21,568 bases of DNA. Source: Flavobacteriales bacterium UBA5869 (GTDB lineage: Bacteria; Bacteroidota; Bacteroidia; Flavobacteriales_D; Crocinitomicaceae). This document shows positions 6,997-14,691 of the stretch, piece after piece. Position numbers and translations under genes: made by a program. The first letter of the stretch is position 1. Each line of letters starts with the position of its first letter. The notes under the pieces are model-generated. The model was given only the letters and a program-made list of their open reading frames with translations, did not search any database and was not told where the DNA came from. The DNA lies in the NCBI GenBank assembly GCA_002432565.1, contig DJFP01000286.1, positions 1-21,568 of the forward strand, given 5' to 3'.

Positions 6997-7533
6997 ATGC
7001 AGAGTTTCATAGATCAGGCAAACAAAAATGGTGTGGTACTGCTCGATCATGGCAGCTGCCAGTTCTGTGGCGCTGAGTACCAAAGAGGAATATTTGAATG
7101 CATGGAGAAATATAACAACGGTATTGAGCTGTTAAACTTAAACGATCCCGACAATCACATTTCACGGTTTTTGAGTGTTGACGCACATGCTTTACAGCAT
7201 CCTGAAATTCACGGTCGCTGGAGTAACCATTTTCATTTGACAAGATTGCATTTGATCCTTCACAAACACGTGAGCTGGGAGTATAAAAAATCCCCCATTC
7301 TAAGCCATTATTTGAATGAATATAAATCAAGCAGACCAAACGAGTTCCTGGTTGTGCCCAAACCAATGGAAAGGGGGTTCATCACAGCAAAGGATTTGAT
7401 GCAAGCCAAAACCCCGGAAGAATGTATTGCATTAATAGAAAGTTGGGCAGATGAAGTCTATCAAGCCTGGGAACCAAGCCACTTGTTGATTTCTGCAATT
7501 GCGGAAGGCTTTTTTAGTCCAAAACAAGTTTGA
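6997..7533 (+). CDS. DUF5946-like protein of unknown function
   Basis: A 178-residue soluble protein. An N-terminal C21-x2-C24-GA motif (CQFCGA) looks like half of a metal site. A later stretch has VDAHALQHPE (H64, H68) and then NHFHLTRLHLILHK. This C-x2-CGA start followed by a conserved H-x3-QHP block is how I remember the DUF5946 family, but I could not confirm the match. No signal peptide or membrane helix is seen. The start codon is the ATG at 6997; the near-consensus box TCATTTTG at 6963-6970 (one mismatch to TAnnTTTG) could drive it. Function, partners and metal are unknown. Between it and pyrophosphatase lies the tandem repeat array. Confidence 0.7.
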   Translation: MQSFIDQANKNGVVLLDHGSCQFCGAEYQRGIFECMEKYNNGIELLNLNDPDNHISRFLSVDAHALQHPEIHGRWSNHFHLTRLHLILHKHVSWEYKKSPILSHYLNEYKSSRPNEFLVVPKPMERGFITAKDLMQAKTPEECIALIESWADEVYQAWEPSHLLISAIAEGFFSPKQV

Positions 7534-7616
7534 AAAGAAATAAAAAACATCTTTGATCAATTCCAAAAAAGCGCTGCTAAAAGTCCCTCCTCTATACTAA
7601 CTCAATCAGCTGGCGG

Positions 7617-7927
7617 ATCATGATTTGGTCTTCAAAAGTAATTTTTTAAATAATTCTCTTTGTTGAACTGCACTAATCCGTCAGCTGGCGGATCGTAATT
7701 TGGTCATCAAAAGCTACACTTATCCCAAATTACTTTCGCACTAACGTTTACCTGCGGTGCATACTTCGTAAGTGTCGTAATTTGGTCTTCAAAAGCTTCG
7801 CTTCTCCCAAATTACTTTCGCACTAACGTTTGTCGTAATTTGGTCTTCAAAAGCTTCGCTTTTCCCAAATTACTTTCGCACTAACGTTTGTCGTAATTTG
7901 GTCTTCAAAAGCTTCGCTTTTTCTTCT
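7617..7927 (+). repeat. Tandem array of 58-base imperfect hairpin repeats upstream of ppa
   Basis: Two full units, 7774-7831 and 7832-7889, differ at one base. An earlier full-length unit, 7692-7749, differs at about five positions, and a 24-base spacer (7750-7773) separates it from the next. A decayed unit starts near 7617, and a truncated fifth unit starts at 7890 and runs into the ppa promoter. Each complete unit has outer arms GTAATTTGG and CCAAATTAC and, in the least changed copies, an inner AAAAGC-TTC-GCTTTT stem, so each RNA or single strand can fold. Each also ends with TACTTTCGC, resembling a -7 box. A diverged relative lies at 2847-2891. Confidence 0.85.
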
Positions 7928-7935
7928 TATATTCG
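7906..7935 (+). promoter_or_regulatory. Likely promoter of pyrophosphatase, fused to the last repeat unit
   Basis: TATATTCG at 7928-7935 is one base away from TAnnTTTG and lies 4 bases before the ATG at 7940, implying a leaderless or nearly leaderless mRNA. Bases 7910-7929 are identical to 3363-3382 at the dnaG-cluster promoter. Confidence 0.5.
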
Positions 7936-7939
7936 CCCC

Positions 7940-8626
7940 ATGAAAGCAGAAATTAAAGCAGTTATTGATGCGATGAGTAAGCGTTTTACTTCGCATCCCT
8001 GGCATGGGATCGAGATCGGCGAAAAGCAGCCGGCAGTCGTAAATGCCTTTATTGAGATCATTCCTTCAGATTCCATCAAATACGAGATCCACAAGCCATC
8101 GGGATATATTATGGTGGACAGACCTCAGAAATTGTCGAACCACATGCCTTGTTTGTACGGATTCGTTCCACAGACATATTGTGATAAAGAAGTAGCAGCT
8201 TTTTCGAATGAGAAAACCGGAAGAACGGATATCGTTGGTGACGGTGATCCATTAGATATCTGTGTGCTTTCAGAGCGTTCTTTCAACCATGGGAATATCT
8301 TGTGTGATGCAAAAGTAATCGGTGGTTTCAGAATGCTTGACGGCGGCGAAGCAGATGACAAGATTATTGCGGTTTTGAAAGGCGACCAGGCTTACGGAGC
8401 AATGGAAGACATTTCAGAGATGCCTAAAATGGTGATTGACCGTGTTCGCCACTTCTTCCTGACTTACAAAGATTTGGATGGAGGAGCTAAAAACGTAGAG
8501 ATCACTCATGTTTATGGAAAAGAAGAAGCTTTTGAAGTAATCAAAAGATCACATAACGATTATAATAACAAATTCGGGAATGCCACTGACGAACTGGCTT
8601 CCGCATTAGAGAAACTGTTGGGTTAA
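7940..8626 (+). CDS. ppa: Inorganic pyrophosphatase, family I
   Basis: A 228-residue soluble Mg-dependent enzyme that hydrolyses pyrophosphate to two phosphates, pulling nucleic-acid and other biosyntheses forward. The signature DGDPLD at 101-106 gives the metal-binding aspartates D101, D103 and D106. SIKYEIHKPSG (45-55), VDR (59-61) and LYGFVPQTY (72-80) are the usual substrate-pocket blocks, and GEADDKI (136-142) supplies the further acidic pair and lysine. An in-frame upstream extension to 7898 would translate repeat and promoter sequence, so the ATG at 7940 is the start. The gene precedes a secreted DUF2911 gene by 39 bases; whether they are co-transcribed is unclear. Confidence 0.93.
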   Translation: MKAEIKAVIDAMSKRFTSHPWHGIEIGEKQPAVVNAFIEIIPSDSIKYEIHKPSGYIMVDRPQKLSNHMPCLYGFVPQTYCDKEVAAFSNEKTGRTDIVGDGDPLDICVLSERSFNHGNILCDAKVIGGFRMLDGGEADDKIIAVLKGDQAYGAMEDISEMPKMVIDRVRHFFLTYKDLDGGAKNVEITHVYGKEEAFEVIKRSHNDYNNKFGNATDELASALEKLLG

Positions 8627-8665
8627 TCCCCACTTTTTTGTTCCGTTAATTTAAACAATAGCAAT

Positions 8666-9508
8666 ATGAAACAATTATTCACGACCGCAATTTTAGCAAT
8701 TGGATTCAGTACTTTATCGAATGCCCAATTAGCTCCTCAACCAAGCCCATCCGGTAAATTAGAACAAATAGTAGGTCTGACAGATTTGACTATTCAGTAT
8801 TCGCGCCCGAGTAAAAAAGGACGTGTAATTTTCGGTGATGTAGTTCCTTTCGGAGAAGTTTGGAGAACCGGTGCAAACCAAAACACCACGTTTACAAACT
8901 CTGACCCGGTAATCTTCGGGAAAGACACTTTGAAGCCCGGAACTTATGCGCTTTTTACAAAACCGACTAAAGAATCATGGGATTTGTTTTTCTATACAAG
9001 TACCGACAACTGGGGAACTCCTGATAACTGGGACGATAAAAAAGTAGCTTTGAAAGTTTCAGCTAAACCAACTGCACTAAAAGATGTCGTGGAGACTTTC
9101 ACTATTTCAATCGACGGATTGGAGTCTGTAAACGGTGGTACTTTAGCGTTGAAATGGGATCAAACCGCAGTTGCTTTCCCTTTTACGGTTCCTACAGATG
9201 CAAAAGTGATGGCTAATATCAAAACAACCATGAGAGGGCCTTCAGCAAACGATTACATAGAAGCTGCAAGCTATTACTATGATAATAAGAAAGATTTGAA
9301 GCAGGCATTGGACTGGGCTACTAAAGCTGCCGATATGAATCCTGAGGCATTCTGGATCTTCCGCACAAAATCTTTGATCCAGGCAGAATTAGGCGACAAA
9401 AAAGGCGCTATCGAATCTGCTAAAAAAGGATTGGCTTTGTCCGAAAAAACAAAATACGACAACTATACCAACATGTTCAAAGAATCATTGAAAGAGTGGT
9501 CTAAATAA
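8666..9508 (+). CDS. Secreted DUF2911 protein with C-terminal TPR-like region
   Basis: A 280-residue protein with a signal peptide (MKQLFTTAILAIGFSTLSNA, cleavage after about residue 20). Residues about 25-170 match the DUF2911 pattern familiar in Bacteroidota: PQPSPSGKLEQIVGLTDL near the start, YSRPSKKGRVIFG, PFGEVWRTGANQ and KPGTYALFTKP. The last 85 residues (about 195-280) are helical and repeat-like (DYIEAASYYYDNKKDLKQAL, then DMNPEAFWIFRTKSLIQAEL), resembling tetratricopeptide units. It is expected in the periplasm or on the outer membrane; no enzymatic role is known to me. A strong terminator hairpin follows the stop by 9 bases. Confidence 0.87.
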   Translation: MKQLFTTAILAIGFSTLSNAQLAPQPSPSGKLEQIVGLTDLTIQYSRPSKKGRVIFGDVVPFGEVWRTGANQNTTFTNSDPVIFGKDTLKPGTYALFTKPTKESWDLFFYTSTDNWGTPDNWDDKKVALKVSAKPTALKDVVETFTISIDGLESVNGGTLALKWDQTAVAFPFTVPTDAKVMANIKTTMRGPSANDYIEAASYYYDNKKDLKQALDWATKAADMNPEAFWIFRTKSLIQAELGDKKGAIESAKKGLALSEKTKYDNYTNMFKESLKEWSK

Positions 9509-9517
9509 TTCACTTCC

Positions 9518-9556
9518 AGCCTCTTCATAAAACGAATGAAGGGGCTTCATCTTTTT
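9518..9556 (+). terminator. Intrinsic terminator of the DUF2911 gene
   Basis: AGCCTCTTCAT (9518-9528) pairs with ATGAAGGGGCT (9536-9546) over 11 base pairs, including one T-G wobble, with a 7-base loop. A TTTTT run at 9552-9556 follows. It ends only 10 bases before the next start codon. Confidence 0.85.
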
Positions 9557-9566
9557 ATTCCGTTTG

Positions 9567-11069
9567 ATGAAACTATCCTTGAAAACTGCTTTAATCTTTA
9601 TCTCACTGATCGTCTTCACGATTACAGCTTACTATAGTGTGGGATTTTTTCAAGCAGATGAACATTTTCAAATCATTGAATTTGCCGGGATAAAAGAAGG
9701 CTGGAACAACATCAATGACGGCGTTTGGGAATATCACACCCAAATCAGGTCAACCCTCCAGCCAACTATTGCTTACGGACTCATTTCTCTTTTTAAAGCA
9801 TTCGGGATTACCGATCCTTACATCCTTTCTTTTATCCTTCGGGAAGTAAGCGGCTTAATGCTCATTTTGGCCCTGGTTTTCTTTCATCGGAATACACAGC
9901 GTTTCATTCAATCCCGAAAACACCCGCAATACAATAACTTACTCAAGTATCTGTACCTGGGATTCTTATTACTCATCTGGTACATTCCTTACCTGGGGGT
10001 GCGCTTCTCTTCCGAAACCTGGTCGGCCATTTTTCTCCTATTCGCAATGGGATGTTTTTGTTCTGAGAATAAAACCCGTAGAACCTATTTATTAACCGGT
10101 TTGTTTTTCGGGATTAGTTTTTTATTCCGCTTTCAAATTGCTTTCGCTTTAGTTGGTTTTGGAATTCATCACCTTATTTTTGGTACACAAAAATTGAAAA
10201 CAAGCCTGCTGATGATCGGCGGCTTTTTGTTTGCAGTACTTATCGGTGCACTTATTGATTGCTGGTTCTATTCCGAGTGGGTTTTTACTCCCTGGAACTA
10301 TTTCTGGACTTTTTTTAAAGATGACAGCGCAAATCCGACTTTTGGACATCTTCCATGGGATTATTACCTCAACCGAATGTTCCACCTCCCAACAAAACTG
10401 ATCGGAACGCTCATCTTTTTAAGCCTTGCCGCTGCATTGATTTTCCGGGGAAAATCGGTTTTTATCTGGATGGTCCTGGTTTTTATTATCGTCCACACCC
10501 TGATCGGGCATAAAGAGGAACGCTTTTTATTTCCCATCGTCTTTTTCTTCCCGTTCTTTTTCATTCAGCTTTTCGGTCTACTGATTGATGCGATTCCTAA
10601 GAAAATTTCGTTAACGCTCATTAGCTTTTGCAGCCTCGGAATACTTACAACCAGTATGGTTGGGATTCCCATTTTAGCAACTACCTCTGCCGGATTGGGA
10701 CGAAATGGAATCACGCGCTTTATCCATGAGAACTACCAGGGAAGACCTGTGAATCTCATTGCTATGCCTTATGCAAACCCATACGCTCCCTGGTTCCTGA
10801 ATGAGCGTTTTTATTTAGACGAAAACGTGAGTTTCACTCCCATCAATATGTTCGAAGAGCTTGATTCTACACGGATAAAGAAAGACACTGTCAATTTATT
10901 TGTCACCACTCAGTTTTACCTCGACAGATACCCACGAAGAGAAAACATCGAGAAACTGGGATTCAAAAGAATCCATCAGAGTGTTCCTGCTTATCAGTTA
11001 AAAATGGACCGCTTTGTCAGAGAAATTGATGACCAGTACGTGACCTACCTATACGAATTGAAAAAATAG
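9567..11069 (+). CDS. GT-C fold glycosyltransferase (GT22/mannosyltransferase-like)
   Basis: A 500-residue polytopic membrane protein. After the first helix (about 8-27) comes FFQADEHFQ, with D31 and E32 in the first extracytoplasmic loop, the place of the catalytic acid in GT-C enzymes such as the PIG-B/ALG9 mannosyltransferases of family GT22. HKEERFLFP (315-323) is the other hallmark of that family. Around ten membrane segments are evident, and the last 120 residues form a soluble domain. Such enzymes move sugars from polyprenyl-phosphate donors to lipids or glycans at the membrane outer face; acceptor and sugar are unknown. An in-frame TTG at 9564 precedes the ATG, but ATG is the natural start. 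The DUF2911 terminator abuts the gene, leaving no room for a normal promoter between them. Confidence 0.82.
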   Translation: MKLSLKTALIFISLIVFTITAYYSVGFFQADEHFQIIEFAGIKEGWNNINDGVWEYHTQIRSTLQPTIAYGLISLFKAFGITDPYILSFILREVSGLMLILALVFFHRNTQRFIQSRKHPQYNNLLKYLYLGFLLLIWYIPYLGVRFSSETWSAIFLLFAMGCFCSENKTRRTYLLTGLFFGISFLFRFQIAFALVGFGIHHLIFGTQKLKTSLLMIGGFLFAVLIGALIDCWFYSEWVFTPWNYFWTFFKDDSANPTFGHLPWDYYLNRMFHLPTKLIGTLIFLSLAAALIFRGKSVFIWMVLVFIIVHTLIGHKEERFLFPIVFFFPFFFIQLFGLLIDAIPKKISLTLISFCSLGILTTSMVGIPILATTSAGLGRNGITRFIHENYQGRPVNLIAMPYANPYAPWFLNERFYLDENVSFTPINMFEELDSTRIKKDTVNLFVTTQFYLDRYPRRENIEKLGFKRIHQSVPAYQLKMDRFVREIDDQYVTYLYELKK

Positions 11070-11078
11070 GCATTCTTC

Positions 11079-11105
11079 TTGCAGTCCAAAATTATTGTAT
11101 TTTAG
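11079..11105 (+). promoter_or_regulatory. Weak promoter candidate for the VWA gene
   Basis: TTG (11079-11081), then 16 bases, then TATTTTAG (11098-11105), one mismatch from TAnnTTTG. The start codon follows 15 bases later. Confidence 0.35.
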
Positions 11106-11120
11106 ACTATTCAATCAGGT

Positions 11121-12542
11121 ATGAGAATTTTAACCGTCATTTGTATTTTATTCATTTGTGGATTTATTCACGGACAACAATCCAATTCGGAAGATTTCCT
11201 GGAATACGGGGCAATTGATTCGAAATCCAAACGGTACATCGATCTGAACATTGGGAATCCGACCGAAGAAAAAATATACATTCTGCGCGTAGAACACAGT
11301 CCGGAAGTTACTTACCGATTGACTGCGGATCTTATTGAACCGCTTTCCACCACACAGCTTCGGATCCAGGTAAACCCTTCCCAAAAAGGAAAATTCAATT
11401 ACGTCCTGAAGTTATTCATGAGCGACCAGGCAAATCCGGTTATTTACCGTCTGGCAGGAACAGTTACAGAAGATCTTCCGGACGATAATTACCTGACCAA
11501 ATGCCCGGATTTCAATGCTGTTCCGGCAGGACCGAATGTACCCAGTGAGTTAACGATCATTACTATCGACAAAGCAACCCAGGAATTATTATCAAAATCC
11601 ACGGTAAGTATTATTCACAACGGTCAGCCAAGCGGAACCTGGATCACAGGCAGATTGGGAAAATTCACCGAAAAACTCCCTCCGGGATTCTTCTATTTTT
11701 TAGTCAGCCGGGAAGGTTATTTAACCAAAGAAGCCGGAATTTATGTCGGGCCTGAGATTTCCGAAATTACTATTCCATTGTCGAAAAATCAGGCTTACGA
11801 TCCGCCAGTCCCAACAAAGGAACCTGTTCCGGAACCGGAAGAAATCGCTCAGCAGCTCCCCCCTAAAGAAGCACAGGAGAAGCTTAATGAACAAATGGCT
11901 AACGAGATCGTTGACACTACGACCCAAAAAATAATGCCGGAATTGGTTTCCATTCCTTCCGAGAATTTCGATGAATCTTACTTCAAAGATGTCAATGTCG
12001 TTTTTGTACTCGATATTTCCAGTTCCATGAAAATGGGCGAAAAAATGGACCTGATGAAATACTCCCTGAACCAACTGGTGAGCAAACTACGTCCACAGGA
12101 TAAAATGGGATTGGTCACCTATGCCAGCACAGCCGAAGTATTCCAGGCTCCAACTTCCGGAGACCACAAGGAAGATCTGAAAAAATCCATTTCAAACCTG
12201 CGTCCGATCGGTATGACTGCCGGTGGAAAAGGAATTAAAATGGGCTACAAAGAAGTCATGAAAAATTACGATGCCAATAAAACCAACATGGTAATTGTAA
12301 TTACTGACGGAGCTTTCAACAAAGATTCGGAGGATTATCAAAAAACTGTTCAGAAATACGCGAAAAACGGGGTTGTATTTTCCGTTGTGGGGATTCAAAC
12401 CCGGGAAAGAGATGCAAAACTTATGGAAGAAGCAGCACAGTTCGGGAACGGGCGTTTTGTGCCGATCCAAAAGCTGGCAGATGCACATTCTAATTTGATG
12501 CAGGAGATCCGGATTGCTTCCTTCAAAGGCCTCAAGAAATAA
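11121..12542 (+). CDS. Secreted von Willebrand factor A domain protein with DUF1573-like and PEGA-like modules
   Basis: A 473-residue exported protein. A signal peptide ends near residue 18 (FIHG-QQ). Residues about 25-117 look like a DUF1573/Ig-type domain (DLNIGNPTEEKIYILRVEH, then a proline- and glycine-containing strand pattern ending RLAGTV). Residues about 143-222 resemble a PEGA or carboxypeptidase-regulatory beta domain (SKSTVSIIHNG, LPPGFFYFLVSREGY). A Pro/Glu-rich linker (228-260) leads to a VWA domain at about 290-470 with a complete metal-ion-dependent adhesion site: D298, S300 and S302 (DISSS), T366 and D396 (ITDGAF). Such domains bind protein ligands in a divalent-metal-dependent way. 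It probably sits in the periplasm or at the cell surface. No T9SS tail or lipobox is seen. The partner is unknown. Confidence 0.85.
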   Translation: MRILTVICILFICGFIHGQQSNSEDFLEYGAIDSKSKRYIDLNIGNPTEEKIYILRVEHSPEVTYRLTADLIEPLSTTQLRIQVNPSQKGKFNYVLKLFMSDQANPVIYRLAGTVTEDLPDDNYLTKCPDFNAVPAGPNVPSELTIITIDKATQELLSKSTVSIIHNGQPSGTWITGRLGKFTEKLPPGFFYFLVSREGYLTKEAGIYVGPEISEITIPLSKNQAYDPPVPTKEPVPEPEEIAQQLPPKEAQEKLNEQMANEIVDTTTQKIMPELVSIPSENFDESYFKDVNVVFVLDISSSMKMGEKMDLMKYSLNQLVSKLRPQDKMGLVTYASTAEVFQAPTSGDHKEDLKKSISNLRPIGMTAGGKGIKMGYKEVMKNYDANKTNMVIVITDGAFNKDSEDYQKTVQKYAKNGVVFSVVGIQTRERDAKLMEEAAQFGNGRFVPIQKLADAHSNLMQEIRIASFKGLKK

Positions 12543-12621
12543 TTGAGAATTAATTGAAAGGGCTTCGCTGATACTTCTTTAAGAATCACATATCTTCTCT
12601 TTTTCAATTGTCCATGCACCT

Positions 12622-12688
12622 ACGCTGACCTTGCTCCACCATAGCGGTTACGCAAAGGTGAAGAGCTTTAGCGCAAGCGTTTTTACAT
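12622..12688. repeat. Dispersed intergenic repeat, copy A
   Basis: Bases 12656-12678 (23 bases) are identical to 14759-14781 upstream of corA. The flanks also match: GCTGACCTTGCTC here against GCTAACCTTGCTC, and CGGTTACGCA against CGGTTATGCA. Copy B has about 38 extra bases inserted between those two blocks. The copy lies between the VWA terminus and the next gene's promoter. Confidence 0.75.
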
Positions 12689-12718
12689 TTTCAATTCGTA
12701 GGATCTGTTAAAACCATC

Positions 12719-12746
12719 TTGCGTTTCAATTCTATTTTTAGTTTTG
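12719..12746 (+). promoter_or_regulatory. Promoter of the lysozyme-like gene
   Basis: TTG (12719-12721), 17 bases, TAGTTTTG (12739-12746): a full match to TTG-N17-TAnnTTTG, the best-spaced promoter in the window. The start codon follows at 12770. The -33 TTG is also the first codon of the spurious longer reading frame. Confidence 0.75.
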
Positions 12747-12769
12747 CATCATTTTTTAATCTAACACGA

Positions 12770-13942
12770 ATGAAATTCTCCTTCTTAAGGAAAAAGTGGT
12801 TCAAAATACCCTACACCATTCTGCTTTACGGTTTCGCTGCTTATGGTTTTATTCTGACAGCAACCTATTTTGCAGTTAAGTTCAGCTGGACTAATGAAGG
12901 AGGTTCCATCGATGAGAACAACCGCTATTTTGCAGAAATGCATAACAAATATGATCAATCCTTCAAAGTTGATTCCGTCTCAATGATCAAGCACCGCTTT
13001 GAGGTATTGAACCGTATCATACTGGTGAATGAGTTTTACCCGAAGAACGCCAATTATATCCTTTCGGTATACAATGAGAACAAGGACGAAAAATTAGCTT
13101 TACGTATGTTGGATGCCGTTGACCTCCAATTGAGAAAGAACAAAGCTTACCGCAAAGCATTTGCCAAATGGAAATACAAAAATGAAAATGCTTCTCAAAA
13201 AACTACCGGACTGAGCGTTTTCGAATGGATGAATATTGCCGAGTGGCAGGATTTTAAACAAGCCGTTACCAAGGATAAGAAATACATTGATTCGGTTTAC
13301 CACGTGACCGGAGTTGAACCGCGTTTGATTGTTGCCTGCCTGGTAGGTGAACAGATCCGCTTATTCAATTCGAATCGGGAATCTTACAAACGATACATGG
13401 GACCACTGAAGGTTCTTGCTTTGGAAAACCACCTTTCTTATGGAGTAACGGGAATTAAGAATGGAACGGCTTTAACCATTGAGCGATTTTTAAAGGAAAA
13501 AGACAGTGAGTTCTATCCCGGAGAAAAATACGAAGCGTTGCTGGATTTTGATTCCACCGCCAATTTCACCACAAAAGGCAACGACACATTGGATTTACGC
13601 CTGCAACGCCTGGTCCAGTTTGAAAACCATTACTATTCCTATCTGTACACCGCTTTATTCCTGAGAGAGATCAAAACCCAATGGGAAAAGGCCGGCTATC
13701 CGATCGATGACCGCCCGGAAATCCTTGCTTCTTTGTTTAATCTTGGTTTCCAGCGCTCCAAACCAAAACCGAATCCTGCTGTGGGCGGTTCTGTTTATAA
13801 GATCAAGGATACGGATTATACTTTCGGGTCTGTGGCTTATGAATTCTTTTACAGCGGTGAACTGGCGGATGTTTTTCCGTATAAAAAGAAAAGTTTTGAT
13901 GAACCGAGGACTGTTATTAAGCGGGTTGTGTCAGAAGAATAA
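12770..13942 (+). CDS. Membrane-anchored lysozyme-like (putative lytic transglycosylase) protein
   Basis: A 390-residue protein with one N-terminal membrane helix (about 14-37) and a large periplasmic part. Residues 183-240 look like a lysozyme-fold core: EPRLIVACLVGEQIRLF with E194 in a GEQ context, then LSYGVTGIKNGTALTIERFL, reminiscent of the S-x-G-x-x-x-I-K-x-x-TA block of transglycosylases. A later conserved-looking stretch reads ILASLFNLGF, PNPAVGGS, YTFGSVAYEFFYSGELADVFPY. This is pattern-based inference; I do not recognise a named family. The reading frame is open to a TTG at 12719, but that TTG is the -33 element, so I chose the ATG at 12770, 23 bases after the -7 box. A 7-base-pair hairpin (13968-13996) follows the stop. 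Confidence 0.75.
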   Translation: MKFSFLRKKWFKIPYTILLYGFAAYGFILTATYFAVKFSWTNEGGSIDENNRYFAEMHNKYDQSFKVDSVSMIKHRFEVLNRIILVNEFYPKNANYILSVYNENKDEKLALRMLDAVDLQLRKNKAYRKAFAKWKYKNENASQKTTGLSVFEWMNIAEWQDFKQAVTKDKKYIDSVYHVTGVEPRLIVACLVGEQIRLFNSNRESYKRYMGPLKVLALENHLSYGVTGIKNGTALTIERFLKEKDSEFYPGEKYEALLDFDSTANFTTKGNDTLDLRLQRLVQFENHYYSYLYTALFLREIKTQWEKAGYPIDDRPEILASLFNLGFQRSKPKPNPAVGGSVYKIKDTDYTFGSVAYEFFYSGELADVFPYKKKSFDEPRTVIKRVVSEE

Positions 13943-14070
13943 ACCCACAGACTCCTCAACTTCAAAGGTAATTCCGCATCCGCCGCGGCGAATTACGAAC
14001 TCCGTGTACCATTTGTACAGGCTCTATTTCCGATTGTAATTATTAAATCTCTTCCTGAAAAGATTTCTCT

Positions 14071-14078
14071 TATCTTTC
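14071..14078 (+). promoter_or_regulatory. Candidate -7 box for the NTF2-like gene
   Basis: TATCTTTC at 14071-14078 differs from TAnnTTTG only in the last base and lies 16 bases before the ATG. No TTG is seen at -33. Confidence 0.4.
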
Positions 14079-14094
14079 GGACAAAACCATACGT

Positions 14095-14538
14095 ATGAAA
14101 ACGATTCTGCTTCTAATCCTGCTCTTTCCCGCTTTTGCTTATACTCAAAAAGCAGAAAAGAAAGAAGTCCGTAAAGTAATCGATCAGTTGTTTGATGGCA
14201 TGCGGAAAGGCGACAGTTCACAAGTCCGGAAAATCTTTTTCCCGGGTGCAGTGCTAAACACCAGCTTTGTCAATTCAAAAGGGGAAGCCAAACTGCACCG
14301 CGATTCGATCGTTTCTTTTATAAATGCAATCGGTACTCCACACAAAGAAGTTTGGGATGAACGCCTGCTTTCCTGTGAGATCAGGATCGACGATAACTTA
14401 GCAACGGTTTGGACCAAATACGCCTTTTATGTGGACAATGTCTATTCACACGAAGGGGTAAATGCTTTTCAACTGGCCAAAACGGATGGCAGCTGGAAGA
14501 TTTTAGTTATTACGGATACACGACGGAAGAAGAATTGA
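14095..14538 (+). CDS. Secreted NTF2-like (SnoaL-type) protein
   Basis: A 147-residue protein with a cleavable signal peptide (MKTILLLILLFPAFAYTQ, cleavage about 16-18). The mature part has the NTF2-like cone-fold pattern: an N-terminal helix (VRKVIDQLFDGMRKGDSSQVRKIF), a central strand-rich half (DNLATVWTKYAFYVDN) and a final strand motif, VNAFQLAKTDGSWKILVITDT, which is the usual family ending. Family members range from enzymes to ligand-binding proteins, and a periplasmic Bacteroidota version has no assigned job. The start agrees with the promoter-like box 16 bases upstream and gives a good signal peptide. Confidence 0.85.
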   Translation: MKTILLLILLFPAFAYTQKAEKKEVRKVIDQLFDGMRKGDSSQVRKIFFPGAVLNTSFVNSKGEAKLHRDSIVSFINAIGTPHKEVWDERLLSCEIRIDDNLATVWTKYAFYVDNVYSHEGVNAFQLAKTDGSWKILVITDTRRKKN

Positions 14539-14671
14539 TCATTTTATCGTCTTAATTATTAATTGCTTTGAATCCGAATACTATTTTGATACTATTCACA
14601 TGAGAAGCAGCAAAACCAACTGTTAACAGAAAATAACTTCACTGTTTTATCGGGGTTTAAATGAAAAAGGC

Positions 14672-14679
14672 CATCTTTG
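14672..14679 (+). promoter_or_regulatory. Candidate distal -7 box for corA
   Basis: CATCTTTG at 14672-14679 is one mismatch from TAnnTTTG. It lies about 130 bases upstream of the corA ATG, so copy B of the dispersed repeat would be transcribed as corA leader, similar to the arrangement at rlmN. Confidence 0.35.
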
Positions 14680-14691
14680 TTACACTGCGCC

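Larger units (their letters stand above)
7534..7939. other. Gene-free 406-base region occupied by tandem hairpin repeats
   Basis: No coding frame is credible here. From about 7605 onward the region consists of related repeat units (annotated separately) that run up to the ppa promoter. Bases 7676-7692 form a short palindrome (ATCCG...CGGAT around CAGCTG), and its half, CAGCTGGCGGAT, recurs at 7608-7619. Confidence 0.7.

Noticed and set aside
7617..7929. CRISPR array
   Set aside because: Units are contiguous 58-base copies that include their own 'spacers' unchanged; there are no unique spacers and no cas genes.
7898..7939. Upstream extension of pyrophosphatase
   Set aside because: It would translate the truncated repeat unit and the promoter; family N-termini fit the ATG at 7940.
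12719..12769. TTG-initiated extension of the lysozyme-like gene
   Set aside because: The TTG is the -33 element of a well-spaced promoter and the -7 box lies inside the extension; the ATG at 12770 starts a natural membrane anchor.
13968..13996. Terminator after the lysozyme-like gene
   Set aside because: The 7-base-pair GTAATTC/GAATTAC stem has a large GC-rich loop and no T run, so I kept it only as a hairpin note.
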